DNA of 64,000 nucleotides from an uncultured Bryobacteraceae bacterium (GCA_937924525.1 CALDSU010000008.1:62001-126000), one strand, 5' to 3'. Positions 7,779 through 17,556 are shown, numbered from the stretch's first letter. The notes: generated from the letters alone by a model not told the origin. Numbers and translations: made by a program.

Positions 7779-9989
7779 TTGGAGCCGCTCTCGCACGTTG
7801 ATCTTCTCAACCAGGCCGCCGAATCCTGGGGTATCCAGCCGCATTATTACGATATTTGGGGCAATCGTCACGAGACATCCGCCGAAACCAAACGGGCCAT
7901 CCTCGAAGCCTTAGGCGTCCCCGCAGGCGACCGCGAATCCCTGGCCCGCGCCATCCAGGACAGAAAGCGCCGGGAGTGGACCCGGATCCTCCCTCCCTGC
8001 GCCGTCCTCAGCGCCCACCTCCGCCCTCGTTCCGTTCCTCTCCAGATCCCGGAATCGGCTGCCAGCCAGTTTGCCTCCTTCGAGATTGTCGATGAGCGTG
8101 GATTCCGTATGCGCTCTCGGGTGGACCTCCGGTCTCTCCCCACCACCGATGAGCAGGACATCGACAGCGTTCGCTACCTCCGTAAACTGGCGCCCGTCCC
8201 CGAAGTCTTGGGCCTCGGCTACCACCAGGTGCATTGCTTTGTGGAAGGCTTGACGCCCGCTTCCATGCGGTTGATCCTTACCCCGGATCGCGCTTGGCTG
8301 CCCGAGGATTTGCGTACCGCGGGGGTCGCGGTAAGCCTTTTTGGCGTCCGTTCGGAGCGGAACTGGGGCTTCGGCGATTTCCGCGACTTGCGTGACTTGG
8401 TGGATTGGTCCTCCGCGGAAGTCGGCGCGGGGCTTCTTGGCCTGAATCCCCTGCACGCCATCCACAACCGCCAGCCCTACAACACCAGTCCGTATCTGCC
8501 AAACTGCGTGTTCTTCCGCAACTTCCTGTACCTCGACGTCGAGGCCATCGAGGATTTCCAGTTAGGCGCCCGGGCTCGCAGACTGTGGGAAAGGCCGGAA
8601 ACCCAACAGTCCCTCGCGGCATTGCGCGCCTCTGAACTGGTTCAATATGAGGAGGTTGCGGCTTGGAAACTGCGGTTTCTCAAACTCGCCTTCGGCCGCT
8701 TTCTTCGCGAGGAGTGGAGGCAGGGTTCACCCCGCGCGAAAACCCTCAAGGAATTCATCCGCCGGGAAGGCGACCTGCTGGAGCGCTTCGCCACCCACGC
8801 CGCCCTCGATGAGTGGATCCATCGCCGCAACCCGGAAATCTGGATCTGGCCCGATTGGCCGGCGCCTTATCAGAACCCGGATTCCCCGGAAACCCGCTCG
8901 TTCCGCGACAAGCATTGGCGAAGCGTCCTCTTCTACCAGTACCTCCAGTGGCAGATAGACCTGCAACTGGAGCGCGTACAGCAGTACGCCCGCCAGCGTG
9001 GCCTCTCCCTGGGCCTCTATCACGACTTGGCCCTCGCCACGGACCGTTGTGGCGCCGACCTGTGGGCCTATCGTGACTTCTTTGTCTCAGGTTGCCGCGT
9101 CGGCTCGCCTCCTGACGATTTCGCGCCCAAGGGCCAGGACTGGGCTTTCCCTCCTCCCGCGTCCGAACGCCACTACGAAAATGGCTACCGCCTCTTCGCG
9201 GAAACCATCCGCAACAATGCCCGGCACGGCGGAGCCTTGCGCATCGATCACGTGATGCGCTTCTTTCGCCTCTATTGGATTCCTGATGGGCGGGACGCCA
9301 CCGCCGGCGCTTACGTGCGGGATCGCTGGGAAGACCTCTTGCGCATCCTCGCCCTGGAGAGCGTCCGCAACCGTTTCGTCGTCGTTGGAGAAGACTTGGG
9401 CACCGTGGAGCCCGATGTCCGCGAAGCGCTCGCCCGCTTCGGGATCCTCAGCTACCGCCTGTTCTACTTCGAGCGAACCTCCGACGGCGGCTTCGTGCCT
9501 CACCACGCCTACCCCGAGCAGGCGCTCATCTCTTCGACTACCCACGACCTGCCCACGTTCGCCGGATTTTGGGCCGGTGAGGACCTCGAGGCCCGTCGCC
9601 GCGCCGGCTTGTTCCCCGACGAGGCCACCTACTGGCGTCAGCGCGACCAGCGCCAGCATGACAAGCAACGTATGCTGGACGTCCTGTTTGAACTCGGTCT
9701 GCTGCCCCCCTCCTTCCCCAAGTCTGCGCGCGATGTTCCCGAGTTGACCGGTGAACTCCACAACGCCGTCATTGGATTCCTTGCCCTCTCGCCCTCCAGA
9801 ATCCTGCTCATCAACCAGGAGGACCTGACCAAGGAAATTGCTCAGCAGAATCTCCCGGGCACCACTTGGCAGTATCCAAACTGGAGACGCAAAATGCGCT
9901 TCTCGATTGAGCAACTCCGCACCGAACCCCTTGCCCACGACTTCGCCGTGATGCTCAGGCACTGGCTGGAAAGGTCCGGACGCCGATGA
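7779..9989 (+). CDS. malQ: 4-alpha-glucanotransferase (GH77)
   Basis: A 736-residue GH77 amylomaltase that transfers alpha-1,4-glucan segments between maltooligosaccharides in cytoplasmic glycogen/maltodextrin metabolism. Conserved features are the substrate loop LGLNPLHAIHNRQPYNTSPY, the nucleophile region ALRIDHVMRFF (Asp), the acid/base VVGEDLGTV (Glu) and TTHDLPTFAGFW (third Asp). The N-terminal ~130 residues (QPHYYDIWGNRHETS) match the extension of MalQ-type rather than short DPE1-type enzymes. The reading frame supports a TTG start at 7779; no strong ribosome site is seen. The stop overlaps the following esterase start (ATGA). Confidence 0.93.
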   Translation: MEPLSHVDLLNQAAESWGIQPHYYDIWGNRHETSAETKRAILEALGVPAGDRESLARAIQDRKRREWTRILPPCAVLSAHLRPRSVPLQIPESAASQFASFEIVDERGFRMRSRVDLRSLPTTDEQDIDSVRYLRKLAPVPEVLGLGYHQVHCFVEGLTPASMRLILTPDRAWLPEDLRTAGVAVSLFGVRSERNWGFGDFRDLRDLVDWSSAEVGAGLLGLNPLHAIHNRQPYNTSPYLPNCVFFRNFLYLDVEAIEDFQLGARARRLWERPETQQSLAALRASELVQYEEVAAWKLRFLKLAFGRFLREEWRQGSPRAKTLKEFIRREGDLLERFATHAALDEWIHRRNPEIWIWPDWPAPYQNPDSPETRSFRDKHWRSVLFYQYLQWQIDLQLERVQQYARQRGLSLGLYHDLALATDRCGADLWAYRDFFVSGCRVGSPPDDFAPKGQDWAFPPPASERHYENGYRLFAETIRNNARHGGALRIDHVMRFFRLYWIPDGRDATAGAYVRDRWEDLLRILALESVRNRFVVVGEDLGTVEPDVREALARFGILSYRLFYFERTSDGGFVPHHAYPEQALISSTTHDLPTFAGFWAGEDLEARRRAGLFPDEATYWRQRDQRQHDKQRMLDVLFELGLLPPSFPKSARDVPELTGELHNAVIGFLALSPSRILLINQEDLTKEIAQQNLPGTTWQYPNWRRKMRFSIEQLRTEPLAHDFAVMLRHWLERSGRR

Positions 9990-11182
9990 CCCGCCGCGTC
10001 TTCTCCACGCTCACCGCCTCCGCTGCGTGGGCGCAGCGTCGTCCGCCTGCCCCCAGTGGCTACGTCGATTGGTCCTGGGAGCGCTGGCGCGCCATCACCA
10101 GAGAGTCCCGGCCCGTCCTTCGTTCCGATCAGTCAGGACGCGCCGGCCTTGTCGATCTGCTCCGCTTCCAGGACCGCGAAATCGCTTCTCCCGAAGCATG
10201 GCAGCCCCGGCGTGATCAGTTGCGCTCCCTGGTCGACGCCATCCTCGGACCGCCTCCGCCCCGCAAACCCCCGCTCGCCGCCGAAACTCTGGAAGAAGTC
10301 CCCCAGGCAGGCTACCTGCGCCGTCTGGTTCGCTTCCAAACCGAACCGGGCGAGTTCATTCCTGGCTACTTGCTGCTGCCTGCCGGCCGAAGCCGTTTCC
10401 CCGCCGTGATTTGTCCCCACCAGACCGTCCAGCTCGGCAAAGCCGAACCTGCCGGCCTCGCGGGCAACCCCCAACTTCACACCGCCCTTCACCTGGTCCG
10501 CCACGGATTCGCCACCTTCACCTACGATGCGGCCTGCTTCGGCGAGCGGCACGACCCGGCCACCGGCCATTACGGCGATGCCATCCCCTTTTATCGCCGC
10601 CACCCCCGCTGGTCCATGATGGGCAAAATGGTCTGGGACCTCAGCCGCGCCATTGATTACCTCGAAACCTTGGAGTTCATCGACTCCACCCGCATCGGCT
10701 CCATCGGCCATTCCCACGGTGGCTATACCACCTGGTTCGCCATGGCCTTGGATGAGCGGCTGAAAGCCGGCGTGTCGAGCTGCGGCTTTGACACGTTCCG
10801 CTTCGACGGCAACGTCTGGCGCTGGTCTCACGCGACCGCCTTGCTGCCGCGCTTGGGTTTCTACATCTCCAGCCGCTATATCAACATGCGGAACTACAAT
10901 GGCGTGCCTGATTCCGAGACCATCCAAACGCCTCTTGACACCCACTTTGTCCTCGCCCTGATTGCTCCCCGGCCCCTCCTGCTTACCGCGGCCGACGATG
11001 ACGCCATCTTCGCCAATTCCGGCTGGAGCACCCGTCAGGCCGTCGCCAAATTGGAGCCTCTGTACCAGCTCTTCGGCGCCTCCGAGCGTCTGCACGCCGC
11101 TTACTTCCGCGGCGGACACAGTCTCCCCATGGAACTGGCGGATCGAGCTTACACCTGGCTTGCCCGCTGGCTGCGCGGATAG
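9986..11182 (+). CDS. Secreted alpha/beta-hydrolase (dienelactone hydrolase/acetyl-xylan-esterase-like)
   Basis: A 398-residue alpha/beta-hydrolase starting MTRRVFSTLTASAAWAQ, a signal peptide with a twin-arginine-like RR. The serine nucleophile elbow is GHSHGG, preceded by the oxyanion-region strand VICPHQTV. Acid and histidine are probably in LLLTAADDDAIF and YFRGGHSLPM. Family members hydrolyse esters of plant polysaccharides or lactones; the actual substrate is unknown. It is coupled to malQ by ATGA. A related but broken copy lies at 30306-31372, and the two align through PGYLLLP versus PAYLLVP and through the elbow. Confidence 0.8.
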   Translation: MTRRVFSTLTASAAWAQRRPPAPSGYVDWSWERWRAITRESRPVLRSDQSGRAGLVDLLRFQDREIASPEAWQPRRDQLRSLVDAILGPPPPRKPPLAAETLEEVPQAGYLRRLVRFQTEPGEFIPGYLLLPAGRSRFPAVICPHQTVQLGKAEPAGLAGNPQLHTALHLVRHGFATFTYDAACFGERHDPATGHYGDAIPFYRRHPRWSMMGKMVWDLSRAIDYLETLEFIDSTRIGSIGHSHGGYTTWFAMALDERLKAGVSSCGFDTFRFDGNVWRWSHATALLPRLGFYISSRYINMRNYNGVPDSETIQTPLDTHFVLALIAPRPLLLTAADDDAIFANSGWSTRQAVAKLEPLYQLFGASERLHAAYFRGGHSLPMELADRAYTWLARWLRG

Positions 11183-11237
11183 CTCTGCGTACGCCCCCTC
11201 GGTAAGGCGCTTCCCGCACTCGCCGCTATACTGAAAT

Positions 11238-12041
11238 TTGCCCCTCAAACTCTGCTCGGTGGATTTCCTCAACTCAGCACCTCTCGTCTGGGGCTTGCTT
11301 CACGGACCCCAGCGCGGGCAGTTTGACCTGGAGTTCGCTTCCCCTGCCCTATGCGCCGACCGGCTTCGCGCCGGCCTGGTGGACCTCGGCAATGTTCCCG
11401 TGATCGAATACGCCCGTCAGAAACTCGCCTTTGTTCCCGGCGTGGGCGTCGCCTGCCATGGACCCGTCCGGAGCATCCTCCTCTTTTCCAGGGTCCCGTT
11501 CGATCGCGTTCGCCGCCTGGCTGCCGACACCAGTTCCCGCACTTCGGTCCAATTGGCCCGCATCGTCCTGGCCCGGCGCTTCGGCGTCTTTCCCGAAGTG
11601 CTCCCCCACCCTCCCCAACTCGAGCCCATGCTGTCCGTCGCCGATGCCGCTCTCATCATCGGCGACCCGGCGCTGCGCCTCGATCCGCCGCAGCTCCCCT
11701 ATGCCTGTCTCGACCTCGGAGGCGCTTGGGTCGAAATGACCGCCCTCCCCATGGTGTTTGCCGTCTGGGCCGGTTCCCCCGCCGTCCTCACCCCCGAGGT
11801 CGAGATGTCCCTCCGCGCTTCCTGCCGCTTCGGACGGCAGCATCTCGATGACGTTGTCCGAATGGAAAGCGCCGCCCGCGGTCTCCCCCTTTCTTTGTCA
11901 CGCGCATACCTGACGCGAAACATCGTCAATGAACTCAGCGAGCGCGATCTTCAGGGCATGCAGCTTTTCCTGCGCTACGCCGCCGAACTCGGCGCCCTTG
12001 ACTCCGCACCCGCCCCTGCCGCACCGGCCGTCCGCCCATGA
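11238..12041 (+). CDS. mqnA: Chorismate dehydratase MqnA (futalosine pathway)
   Basis: A 267-residue MqnA. It converts chorismate to 3-enolpyruvylbenzoate, the entry reaction of the futalosine route to menaquinone. The N-terminus LCSVDFLNSAPLVWGL carries the family NSAPL motif, and LRAGLVDLGNVPVIEYARQ is the ligand-contact region of this periplasmic-binding-protein-like fold. The start is the TTG at 11238. The stop overlaps tag by ATGA. Other futalosine genes are not in the window. The pathway implies menaquinone as respiratory quinone, consistent with the cytochrome cluster at 38-44 kb. Confidence 0.88.
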   Translation: MPLKLCSVDFLNSAPLVWGLLHGPQRGQFDLEFASPALCADRLRAGLVDLGNVPVIEYARQKLAFVPGVGVACHGPVRSILLFSRVPFDRVRRLAADTSSRTSVQLARIVLARRFGVFPEVLPHPPQLEPMLSVADAALIIGDPALRLDPPQLPYACLDLGGAWVEMTALPMVFAVWAGSPAVLTPEVEMSLRASCRFGRQHLDDVVRMESAARGLPLSLSRAYLTRNIVNELSERDLQGMQLFLRYAAELGALDSAPAPAAPAVRP

Positions 12042-12637
12042 CTGCGGATCTTCCGCGTTGCCCTTGGTGCTCCTCCGATCCCCGGTATCTCGCCTACCAC
12101 GACGAAGAGTGGGGCGTACCCCTCCACGGCGACCGCGCTCTGTTTGAATTGCTCGTGCTTGAGGGCGCCCAAGCCGGTCTAAGCTGGCTGACCGTGCTCC
12201 GCAAGCGCGCCCACTACCGCCGGGTCTTCGCCGGTTTCGACCCCGCGCGCATCGCACGCGGGCGGCCGGCCAGGATCGAAAAACTGCTCGCCGACCCCGG
12301 CATCATCCGGAACCGCGCCAAGGTGGAAGGCGCCGTCGCCAGCGCGCAAGCGTTCCTGCGCCTGGCCGAAAGGGAAGGCGGGTTCGACCACTGGCTGTGG
12401 CAGTTCGTCGGCGGACAACCGCTCGTCAACCGCTTCGCTTCCCTCCCGCAAGTCCCTGCGGAGACCGCCGCCTCCCGCGCCATGAGCAAAGCCCTCCGCC
12501 GCGTAGGCTTCACGTTCTGCGGTCCCACGATTTGCTATGCGTTCATGCAGGCCGCGGGTATGGTCAACGACCACCTGCTCACCTGCTTCCGCCATCCGGA
12601 TCACCCCCTCTTCAGACCCGAAGTCCGCTCCCCTTGA
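12038..12637 (+). CDS. tag: DNA-3-methyladenine glycosylase I
   Basis: A 199-residue Tag enzyme that excises 3-methyladenine from alkylated DNA as the first step of base-excision repair. The N-terminus CPWCSSDPRYLAYHDEEWG and C-terminal MVNDHLLTCFRH contain the Cys/His and His/Cys pairs that bind the structural zinc. QAGLSWLTVLRKR and GFTFCGPTICYAFMQA are the conserved pocket segments. Length is normal. Translation is coupled to mqnA through ATGA. Confidence 0.95.
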   Translation: MTADLPRCPWCSSDPRYLAYHDEEWGVPLHGDRALFELLVLEGAQAGLSWLTVLRKRAHYRRVFAGFDPARIARGRPARIEKLLADPGIIRNRAKVEGAVASAQAFLRLAEREGGFDHWLWQFVGGQPLVNRFASLPQVPAETAASRAMSKALRRVGFTFCGPTICYAFMQAAGMVNDHLLTCFRHPDHPLFRPEVRSP

Positions 12638-12810
12638 TGCCGGCGACTGGGACCAGAGCCAGTCCCCACCGCAAGCCACCCCCTGCTGCTCGTCGAGCAG
12701 GCCTCCCCCTGCCCAATCGCGGGTGGCAACCTGCGGCGCGCAGTCCCAGCGACCCCAAAACGGCGCAAGGCCGGCGCCTCGCGCGGGAACACCGGGGCCG
12801 CCCTCGTAAA

Positions 12811-13383
12811 CTAATCTTTTTTCGGAGGCTGCGCCACCGGTGGTGGCTCAGGCGGCGGTGGCGCCGGGATTGGTTCCTGCCAGCGCCGGTCCCAGTCGCG
12901 TAAACGATTCTCGAGCAGCCGCATCCGGCCTTCCGCCAGGCGCATGGCCTGTTCGGCCCTTCGCAAAGCTTGCTCGGAGCGGCGCACCCGGCTGCGCATG
13001 ACCTCCCGAATCTCTTCTTCCAGTTTCCGCACCTCCGCGTCATCGACCGGACGCCGGTTCAGTGATTTCGCCAGCCGCTCGTGCAGGCGGGACAGTTCGC
13101 GATGCGCCTCCGCCAGCCGCTCGTGCGGGAGCGCGCGGGCGCGCCCAGCCAATTCGCGCATGACGAGTTGGACTTCGGACTCGTTCAATTGCCGGATCTG
13201 TTCCAGCACCCGTTCGGCGCGCTCGCTCGGTTTCTTGCCCGCATGCGTCTCCGCCGCCTCAACGGTGCGCGGCGCAGCGGCTTCTTGACTGAGCCCCACG
13301 TTCGCGGGACGCCCGGTCAGTCCGCTCGCGGCCAGCAGCCCTATCAGCACTACGGAGCTTGCCCTCGGATGAAGTCTTCGCAT
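12811..13383 (-). CDS. Secreted coiled-coil protein of unknown function
   Basis: A 190-residue protein with a signal peptide (MRRLHPRASSVVLIGLLAAS). The ATG at 13383 has GGAGA nine bases upstream and is preferred over the in-frame upstream ATG. After the signal comes a highly charged Arg/Glu helix (~residues 55-170), probably a coiled coil, then a Pro-rich tail PIPAPPPPEPPPVAQPPKKD. No enzyme motif is present. It is convergent with tag and probably monocistronic. Composition resembles periplasmic metal-sensing or scaffold proteins, but no family can be named. Confidence 0.7.
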   Translation of the reverse strand: MRRLHPRASSVVLIGLLAASGLTGRPANVGLSQEAAAPRTVEAAETHAGKKPSERAERVLEQIRQLNESEVQLVMRELAGRARALPHERLAEAHRELSRLHERLAKSLNRRPVDDAEVRKLEEEIREVMRSRVRRSEQALRRAEQAMRLAEGRMRLLENRLRDWDRRWQEPIPAPPPPEPPPVAQPPKKD

Positions 13384-13509
13384 GGATGGTTCTCCTCTCA
13401 CGGCCTTCCTTCACTGCTGGGGGAACGGCCTTTGATCCGGAAGCTCAGACGAATCGATCGCCGCGAGGTTAGCCTAAGCGAACCTGTCCCGACGTTCTTC
13501 AACCAGCCC

Positions 13510-14085
13510 CTAGCTCGCGCGGCTCAGCAGGGAATGGGTCGCCATGAGCCGCCACCGCTCCACGTCCGCTTTCCCGCGCACCTGCCCTGGAATCGAAACC
13601 GCCCAGATCTGATCGAACGGGATTTGCTGCGGCAGCACCAGTTGGGCCGCGATCTCCGCGTGCGCCCCATGGTCCAGATTGGCGTAGAGCAGGCTGAGGT
13701 GCGGATCCAAGGTATAGTCCCCCGGATGTTGCGAGAGCCGGCGAAAGCGCTCGCACAACTCGGTCAGACCCTCATGGTTCCCCAACTGCAAAAAGCAGCT
13801 CTTCGTGTACAACGGCGAAAAACAAAGACCCTGCACCGGCAGGACAATTCCCGTTCCGCTCCGCGCCGCGGCTTCGAGCACCAGCGATGGATTGTCGGCG
13901 GGCCCGAACCGCCCCGCGTAGATCGTAACGTGCGGCTCGAAGCGCGGCCCATGATACTGCCGGGCAAGCTGATTGATCATCAGTTGCAACCGCGGCAGCG
14001 CGGAGGCCGCCGGAATCAGCCAATACGCCACCCGCGAGGGCCGAGACGCAAGCTCTCCCTGGGAATCTCGCGGGTGCCGTTCCAT
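13510..14085 (-). CDS. 2H phosphoesterase superfamily protein (cyclic phosphodiesterase-like)
   Basis: A 191-residue protein with the two H-x-T/S signatures of the 2H superfamily: EPHVTIYAG and LDPHLSLLYA. These His pairs hydrolyse 2',3'-cyclic or related phosphodiesters. SRVAYWLIPAAS is the N-terminal strand and FDQIWAVSIPG a late strand, as in plant-type cyclic phosphodiesterases. The start was placed at ATG 14085, with AAGGGGA upstream; the open frame extends into the alanine racemase gene but without homology. It is the last gene of the alr/glycosyltransferase run, 109 bp after alr. Substrate unknown. Confidence 0.75.
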   Translation of the reverse strand: MERHPRDSQGELASRPSRVAYWLIPAASALPRLQLMINQLARQYHGPRFEPHVTIYAGRFGPADNPSLVLEAAARSGTGIVLPVQGLCFSPLYTKSCFLQLGNHEGLTELCERFRRLSQHPGDYTLDPHLSLLYANLDHGAHAEIAAQLVLPQQIPFDQIWAVSIPGQVRGKADVERWRLMATHSLLSRAS

Positions 14086-14194
14086 GGCTTCCCCTTCGGC
14101 AGCATGGTACGCGGACGCCCCGCGAGCCGTCAACCGGGGATCTGCCTGAGGATTTCCCGTGAGACGCCGGATCCGCAGGCGAGCCGCCACGCTC

Positions 14195-15331
14195 TCAGTC
14201 CACGTAAATCCGCCGCACCCGCTCCCGGATGCCGCACAGAATGTTGTACGAAATGGTTCCCGCCTGCCGGGCCATCTGTTGCGCATCCAGGCGCGCGTCA
14301 CCCTCCTCGCCCAGCAAGGTCACCGCGTCCCCCGCCTGTAACTCCGGGCTCCGGCTGATGTCGATCGTCGTCAGATCCATCGATACGGTTCCCACGATCG
14401 GCGCGGGCTTCCCTCCGGCCAGGACGCGCCCTTTGTTCGACAGCCGGTGCGGCACCCCGTCCGCATACCCGGCCGCCACTACTGCGATCCGCATCGGCCG
14501 CGGCGCGCGGAACGTGCCGCCGTAGCCGATCAAGGCGCCTTCCGGCAGGTCTTTGGTGAGCAGGATCCGCGCCCGCCACTGCAAGACCGGACTCACGGAC
14601 AGGATCGCCGGCGGCGCCTCCCCCCGCGCGGGCGAAACGTACCCATACAAAACATGCCCCGGCCGCACCATGGTGTGCCACGCTTCCCGGCGTCCGTACG
14701 CCAGCGCGTTGCTGCTGGCCAGATGCCGCAGCGGAGGTCGCCACCCGGCCCGCTCCAGGGCGGCTGCCACCGTCTGAAACACCTCCACCTGATGGTCCGT
14801 TTGCAGGGATGCATAGTCCGCCGAAGAGGCGAAGTGGGACATCAGGCCTTCCATCCGGGCCGCCCGGAGACCGGCCAGCGCCTCCAGCAGCTTCCCTTCG
14901 CTGGCCGGCAAACCCAGCCGCGACATCCCCGTGTCCAGCTTCAAGTGGAAGTCCAGCGGCCTCCCTGCGGCCGCCGCCAGCCGGTCCATCCTCTCCAGGT
15001 CGCCGAGCGAGTGCAGAGCCGGGGTGAGGCGGTACGGCGCCAGCGCCTCCTCCTCGTAGGACAGCACCCCCGCCATCACCAGAATCCGCGCCCGGATGCC
15101 GGCTTCCCGCAGCGTCACCCCTTCCTCGACGCTGCTCACCGCAAACCACCGGGCTCCCGCCTCTTCCAGCCACCGCGCCATGGGGACGGCTCCGTGCCCG
15201 TACGCGTCCGCTTTCACCACCGCCGCCACCTCGATGCCGTCGCCCGTCGCGCGGCGCACTGCCCGGAAGTTCTCCAGCAAGGCGCGCCGCGAAATCTCCA
15301 CCCAGCAGCGCGCCGCCACGGGGCGGTTCAT
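14195..15331 (-). CDS. alr: Alanine racemase
   Basis: A 378-residue PLP-dependent racemase supplying D-alanine for peptidoglycan. The PLP lysine is in AAVVKADAYGHGA near the N-terminus, and the opposing catalytic tyrosine is in GTISYNILCG near the C-terminus. HLKLDTGMSRLG and GTVSMDLTTIDI are also diagnostic. The ATG at 15331 overlaps the stop of the upstream GT4 gene (ATGA). Its place at the end of a glycosyltransferase run points to joint expression with envelope-sugar genes. Confidence 0.95.
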   Translation of the reverse strand: MNRPVAARCWVEISRRALLENFRAVRRATGDGIEVAAVVKADAYGHGAVPMARWLEEAGARWFAVSSVEEGVTLREAGIRARILVMAGVLSYEEEALAPYRLTPALHSLGDLERMDRLAAAAGRPLDFHLKLDTGMSRLGLPASEGKLLEALAGLRAARMEGLMSHFASSADYASLQTDHQVEVFQTVAAALERAGWRPPLRHLASSNALAYGRREAWHTMVRPGHVLYGYVSPARGEAPPAILSVSPVLQWRARILLTKDLPEGALIGYGGTFRAPRPMRIAVVAAGYADGVPHRLSNKGRVLAGGKPAPIVGTVSMDLTTIDISRSPELQAGDAVTLLGEEGDARLDAQQMARQAGTISYNILCGIRERVRRIYVD

Positions 15332-16434
15332 GACGCCGGACCGCCCGCCGCGGCGCCGATCAGGCGCCTCAGTAACTGTTCGTAGGCGTCCGTCACCGCC
15401 TCCCACGAATACTGCGCGCGCACCCGGTCCTGCGCGCTCCGGCCCAGCCGCTCGCGTGCGCTTGCGTCCATCTCCATCGCCGCCCGCATGGCGCCGGCCA
15501 GGCTCTCCACGGAATTGGCGAAGGGCAGACCCACTCCGCCGGCCACCTCGCGGTTTTCTTCCGTGTCCAGGTACAGCACCAGCGCCCCCCGTCCCATCGC
15601 TTCAATCAGCGCCGGATGCGTACCGCCGACCTCCGTCGCGTGGATATACGCGAAGCAATGCGAGCCCAGTTGCGCGTAGCCGCGTCCGTAAATCGCCCCG
15701 GGCAGAATGATCCGCGGATCCCGGGTCGCGCGCACCTGCCGGATATAGGCGTGCGCGTAGGGCGCGTCTCCAATCAACGCCAGTTGCCGCCCCCCCGGCA
15801 CGCGCTCAAACGCCTCCCGCACCAGCAGGGCGTTGTTCTCCGGTTCCAGCCGGCTGACGTAGAGAAAGTACTCCCCGCGCCGCAGCCCCAGTTGCCGGAT
15901 CACGTCGTCCTCGGCCACCCGGCCTACCTCCGCGCCATACGGAATGAACGTGGACCGCTTGCCGTAAGTTTCCGCGTAATAGTCGCGAATGCTGGCCGCG
16001 TCCGTGACAACTTCGCTGGGACAAAAGGTGGCCAGCCACTCCGAGAGCCGGTACCACCCGCGCGCGAGCCGATTCCACTTCTTGCGTTTCCGCTCGAGCC
16101 CGTCGACGTTCAGCGCCACCGGAATCCCCGCCAGACGGGGCGCCCAGGTGAAGATCGCGTTGGCGCCATTGCAGTACAGCGCGGCATCGGCGCCGCGCAG
16201 CAGCAGATGCGCGGTCGACAAGGCGGTATGCGCCAGCGTGTCGAGGTACTTGTGCCTCACCGTCGGCAGCCAGCGCAACTCCACCCCGCGATACGGCGAC
16301 GCGTGGCGGGTCCGTGTGTACACCGCCACCTGGTGGCCGCGCGCCGCCAGCCGCGTCGCAAGCTCCTCGGCGAACGTCTCGAAGCCGCCATAGCTGGCGG
16401 GAATCCCCCGCGTGCCGAGCAAAGCCACCCGCAC
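15328..16434 (-). CDS. GT4 glycosyltransferase with DUF1972 (rhamnosyltransferase-like)
   Basis: A 368-residue GT-B fold glycosyltransferase. The N-terminus VRVALLGTRGIPASYGGFET is the DUF1972 signature seen in rhamnosyl- and related transferases of polysaccharide clusters; the C-terminal half has the GT4 donor region (YFLYVSRLEPENN, EVGGTHPALIEAMGRG with its conserved Glu). The GTG at 16434 fits the family start and lies four bases after the upstream gene; the ATG 45 bases earlier adds an unrelated extension. It transfers a sugar from a nucleotide donor to a lipid- or oligosaccharide acceptor on the cytoplasmic face. Donor and acceptor unknown. Confidence 0.85.
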   Translation of the reverse strand: MRVALLGTRGIPASYGGFETFAEELATRLAARGHQVAVYTRTRHASPYRGVELRWLPTVRHKYLDTLAHTALSTAHLLLRGADAALYCNGANAIFTWAPRLAGIPVALNVDGLERKRKKWNRLARGWYRLSEWLATFCPSEVVTDAASIRDYYAETYGKRSTFIPYGAEVGRVAEDDVIRQLGLRRGEYFLYVSRLEPENNALLVREAFERVPGGRQLALIGDAPYAHAYIRQVRATRDPRIILPGAIYGRGYAQLGSHCFAYIHATEVGGTHPALIEAMGRGALVLYLDTEENREVAGGVGLPFANSVESLAGAMRAAMEMDASARERLGRSAQDRVRAQYSWEAVTDAYEQLLRRLIGAAAGGPAS

Positions 16435-16438
16435 TGCG

Positions 16439-17488
16439 TCAGCGCCGGCCGCTCCGGGCGCCCACCACGCTCTTCTCACGCGCCGGCTGCGGCGCGGGCT
16501 TGCTCACCGGCTGGTAGCGGAACCAGGAGGCGATCTCCTCCTCCGAAACCACGGCGCGCCGTTGGATCTCCCGGCGCTTGGCCAGGATCCGCCGCCAGTG
16601 ACGCGCTAAAAACCAGAACGCCTTCAGCGAACTGTGCTCCCACACCAGACAGCACGTCAGCACCACCAGATCGCGCAGCGTAATCGACACCGCATTCCGC
16701 AGGTAGAGCCCCGACGTGATGTTTTTCAGCCGCATCAGAAACCGGTTCTTCACCGAGTGCATATTAATCGCGGCAGGCAGCGCCCGCCGGTTGTTCGGCA
16801 ACACGTTCCGTACGTGGTAGCCCCGGGCGTACGGCGTGTAAATGCATTTCCAGCCCAGCAACTGCGCCCGCCACGCCACGTCGGCATCCTCGCGGTAAAC
16901 AAAGAAATCCTCGTCGAAAAATTCGCCGTCGATGGAAATGTCCTCGATCATCGCGCGCCGGTAGAGCGCGGCCGCCGCCGTCGCGCCGAACACATACTCG
17001 TGTTTCAAATAGCGGCCGTTGTCCGTCTCCTGGCTGCCCCGGTCCAGGTGCCGGAGCATCGGGTTGAAATAAATCCCCGTCGAGTCGATCAGCGGCTTGC
17101 TCGGAATATCGAAAGTCGAGGTCATCGACAGCAGCTTGCCACACACCGACCCGATCCGCGAATGCAACCTGCCCGCCCGCACCAGCGACGCAATAAAGTT
17201 CGGCAACAGCAGCACGTCCGGATTCAGCGTCAGAATCCAGGCTCCCCGCGCCATCCGGATCGCCTGGTTCTGCGCCGCGGCGAATCCAACGTTCTCCTCG
17301 TTATACACAATCCGGCACCGATCCTCGAACTGCTCGAGAATGTCCACCGTGCCATCGGTCGAGTTGTTATCTACAACGATGATTTCCTTGGGATACCGCT
17401 GCGCCAGCACCGACTCGATGCATCGCTTGATAAAGCGTCCGCTGTTGTAGGTCACAATGGTCACGGACACCGAATCGGGTTTCATCAT
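16439..17488 (-). CDS. GT2 glycosyltransferase (WbbL-like)
   Basis: A 349-residue family 2 glycosyltransferase. VTIVTYNSGRFIKRCIESVL and EIIVVDNNSTDGT form the nucleotide-binding half; LTLNPDVLL is the metal-binding DxD-equivalent and EDADVAWRAQLLGW carries the acceptor-side acidic motif. The C-terminal ~90 residues include a hydrophobic, membrane-associated segment (LRDLVVLTCCLVW). The start is the first of two adjacent ATGs (17488/17485); the frame upstream of this is open only because it is antisense-phase to the neighbouring gene. It is third from the end of a five-glycosyltransferase run. Confidence 0.85.
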   Translation of the reverse strand: MMKPDSVSVTIVTYNSGRFIKRCIESVLAQRYPKEIIVVDNNSTDGTVDILEQFEDRCRIVYNEENVGFAAAQNQAIRMARGAWILTLNPDVLLLPNFIASLVRAGRLHSRIGSVCGKLLSMTSTFDIPSKPLIDSTGIYFNPMLRHLDRGSQETDNGRYLKHEYVFGATAAAALYRRAMIEDISIDGEFFDEDFFVYREDADVAWRAQLLGWKCIYTPYARGYHVRNVLPNNRRALPAAINMHSVKNRFLMRLKNITSGLYLRNAVSITLRDLVVLTCCLVWEHSSLKAFWFLARHWRRILAKRREIQRRAVVSEEEIASWFRYQPVSKPAPQPAREKSVVGARSGRR

Positions 17489-17556
17489 GAGCGCGTTATT
17501 GAACTCCCCTTCTTGCCGCGAGACCCCACGGAGCACCCCCCGCGAAGACTCGCCAG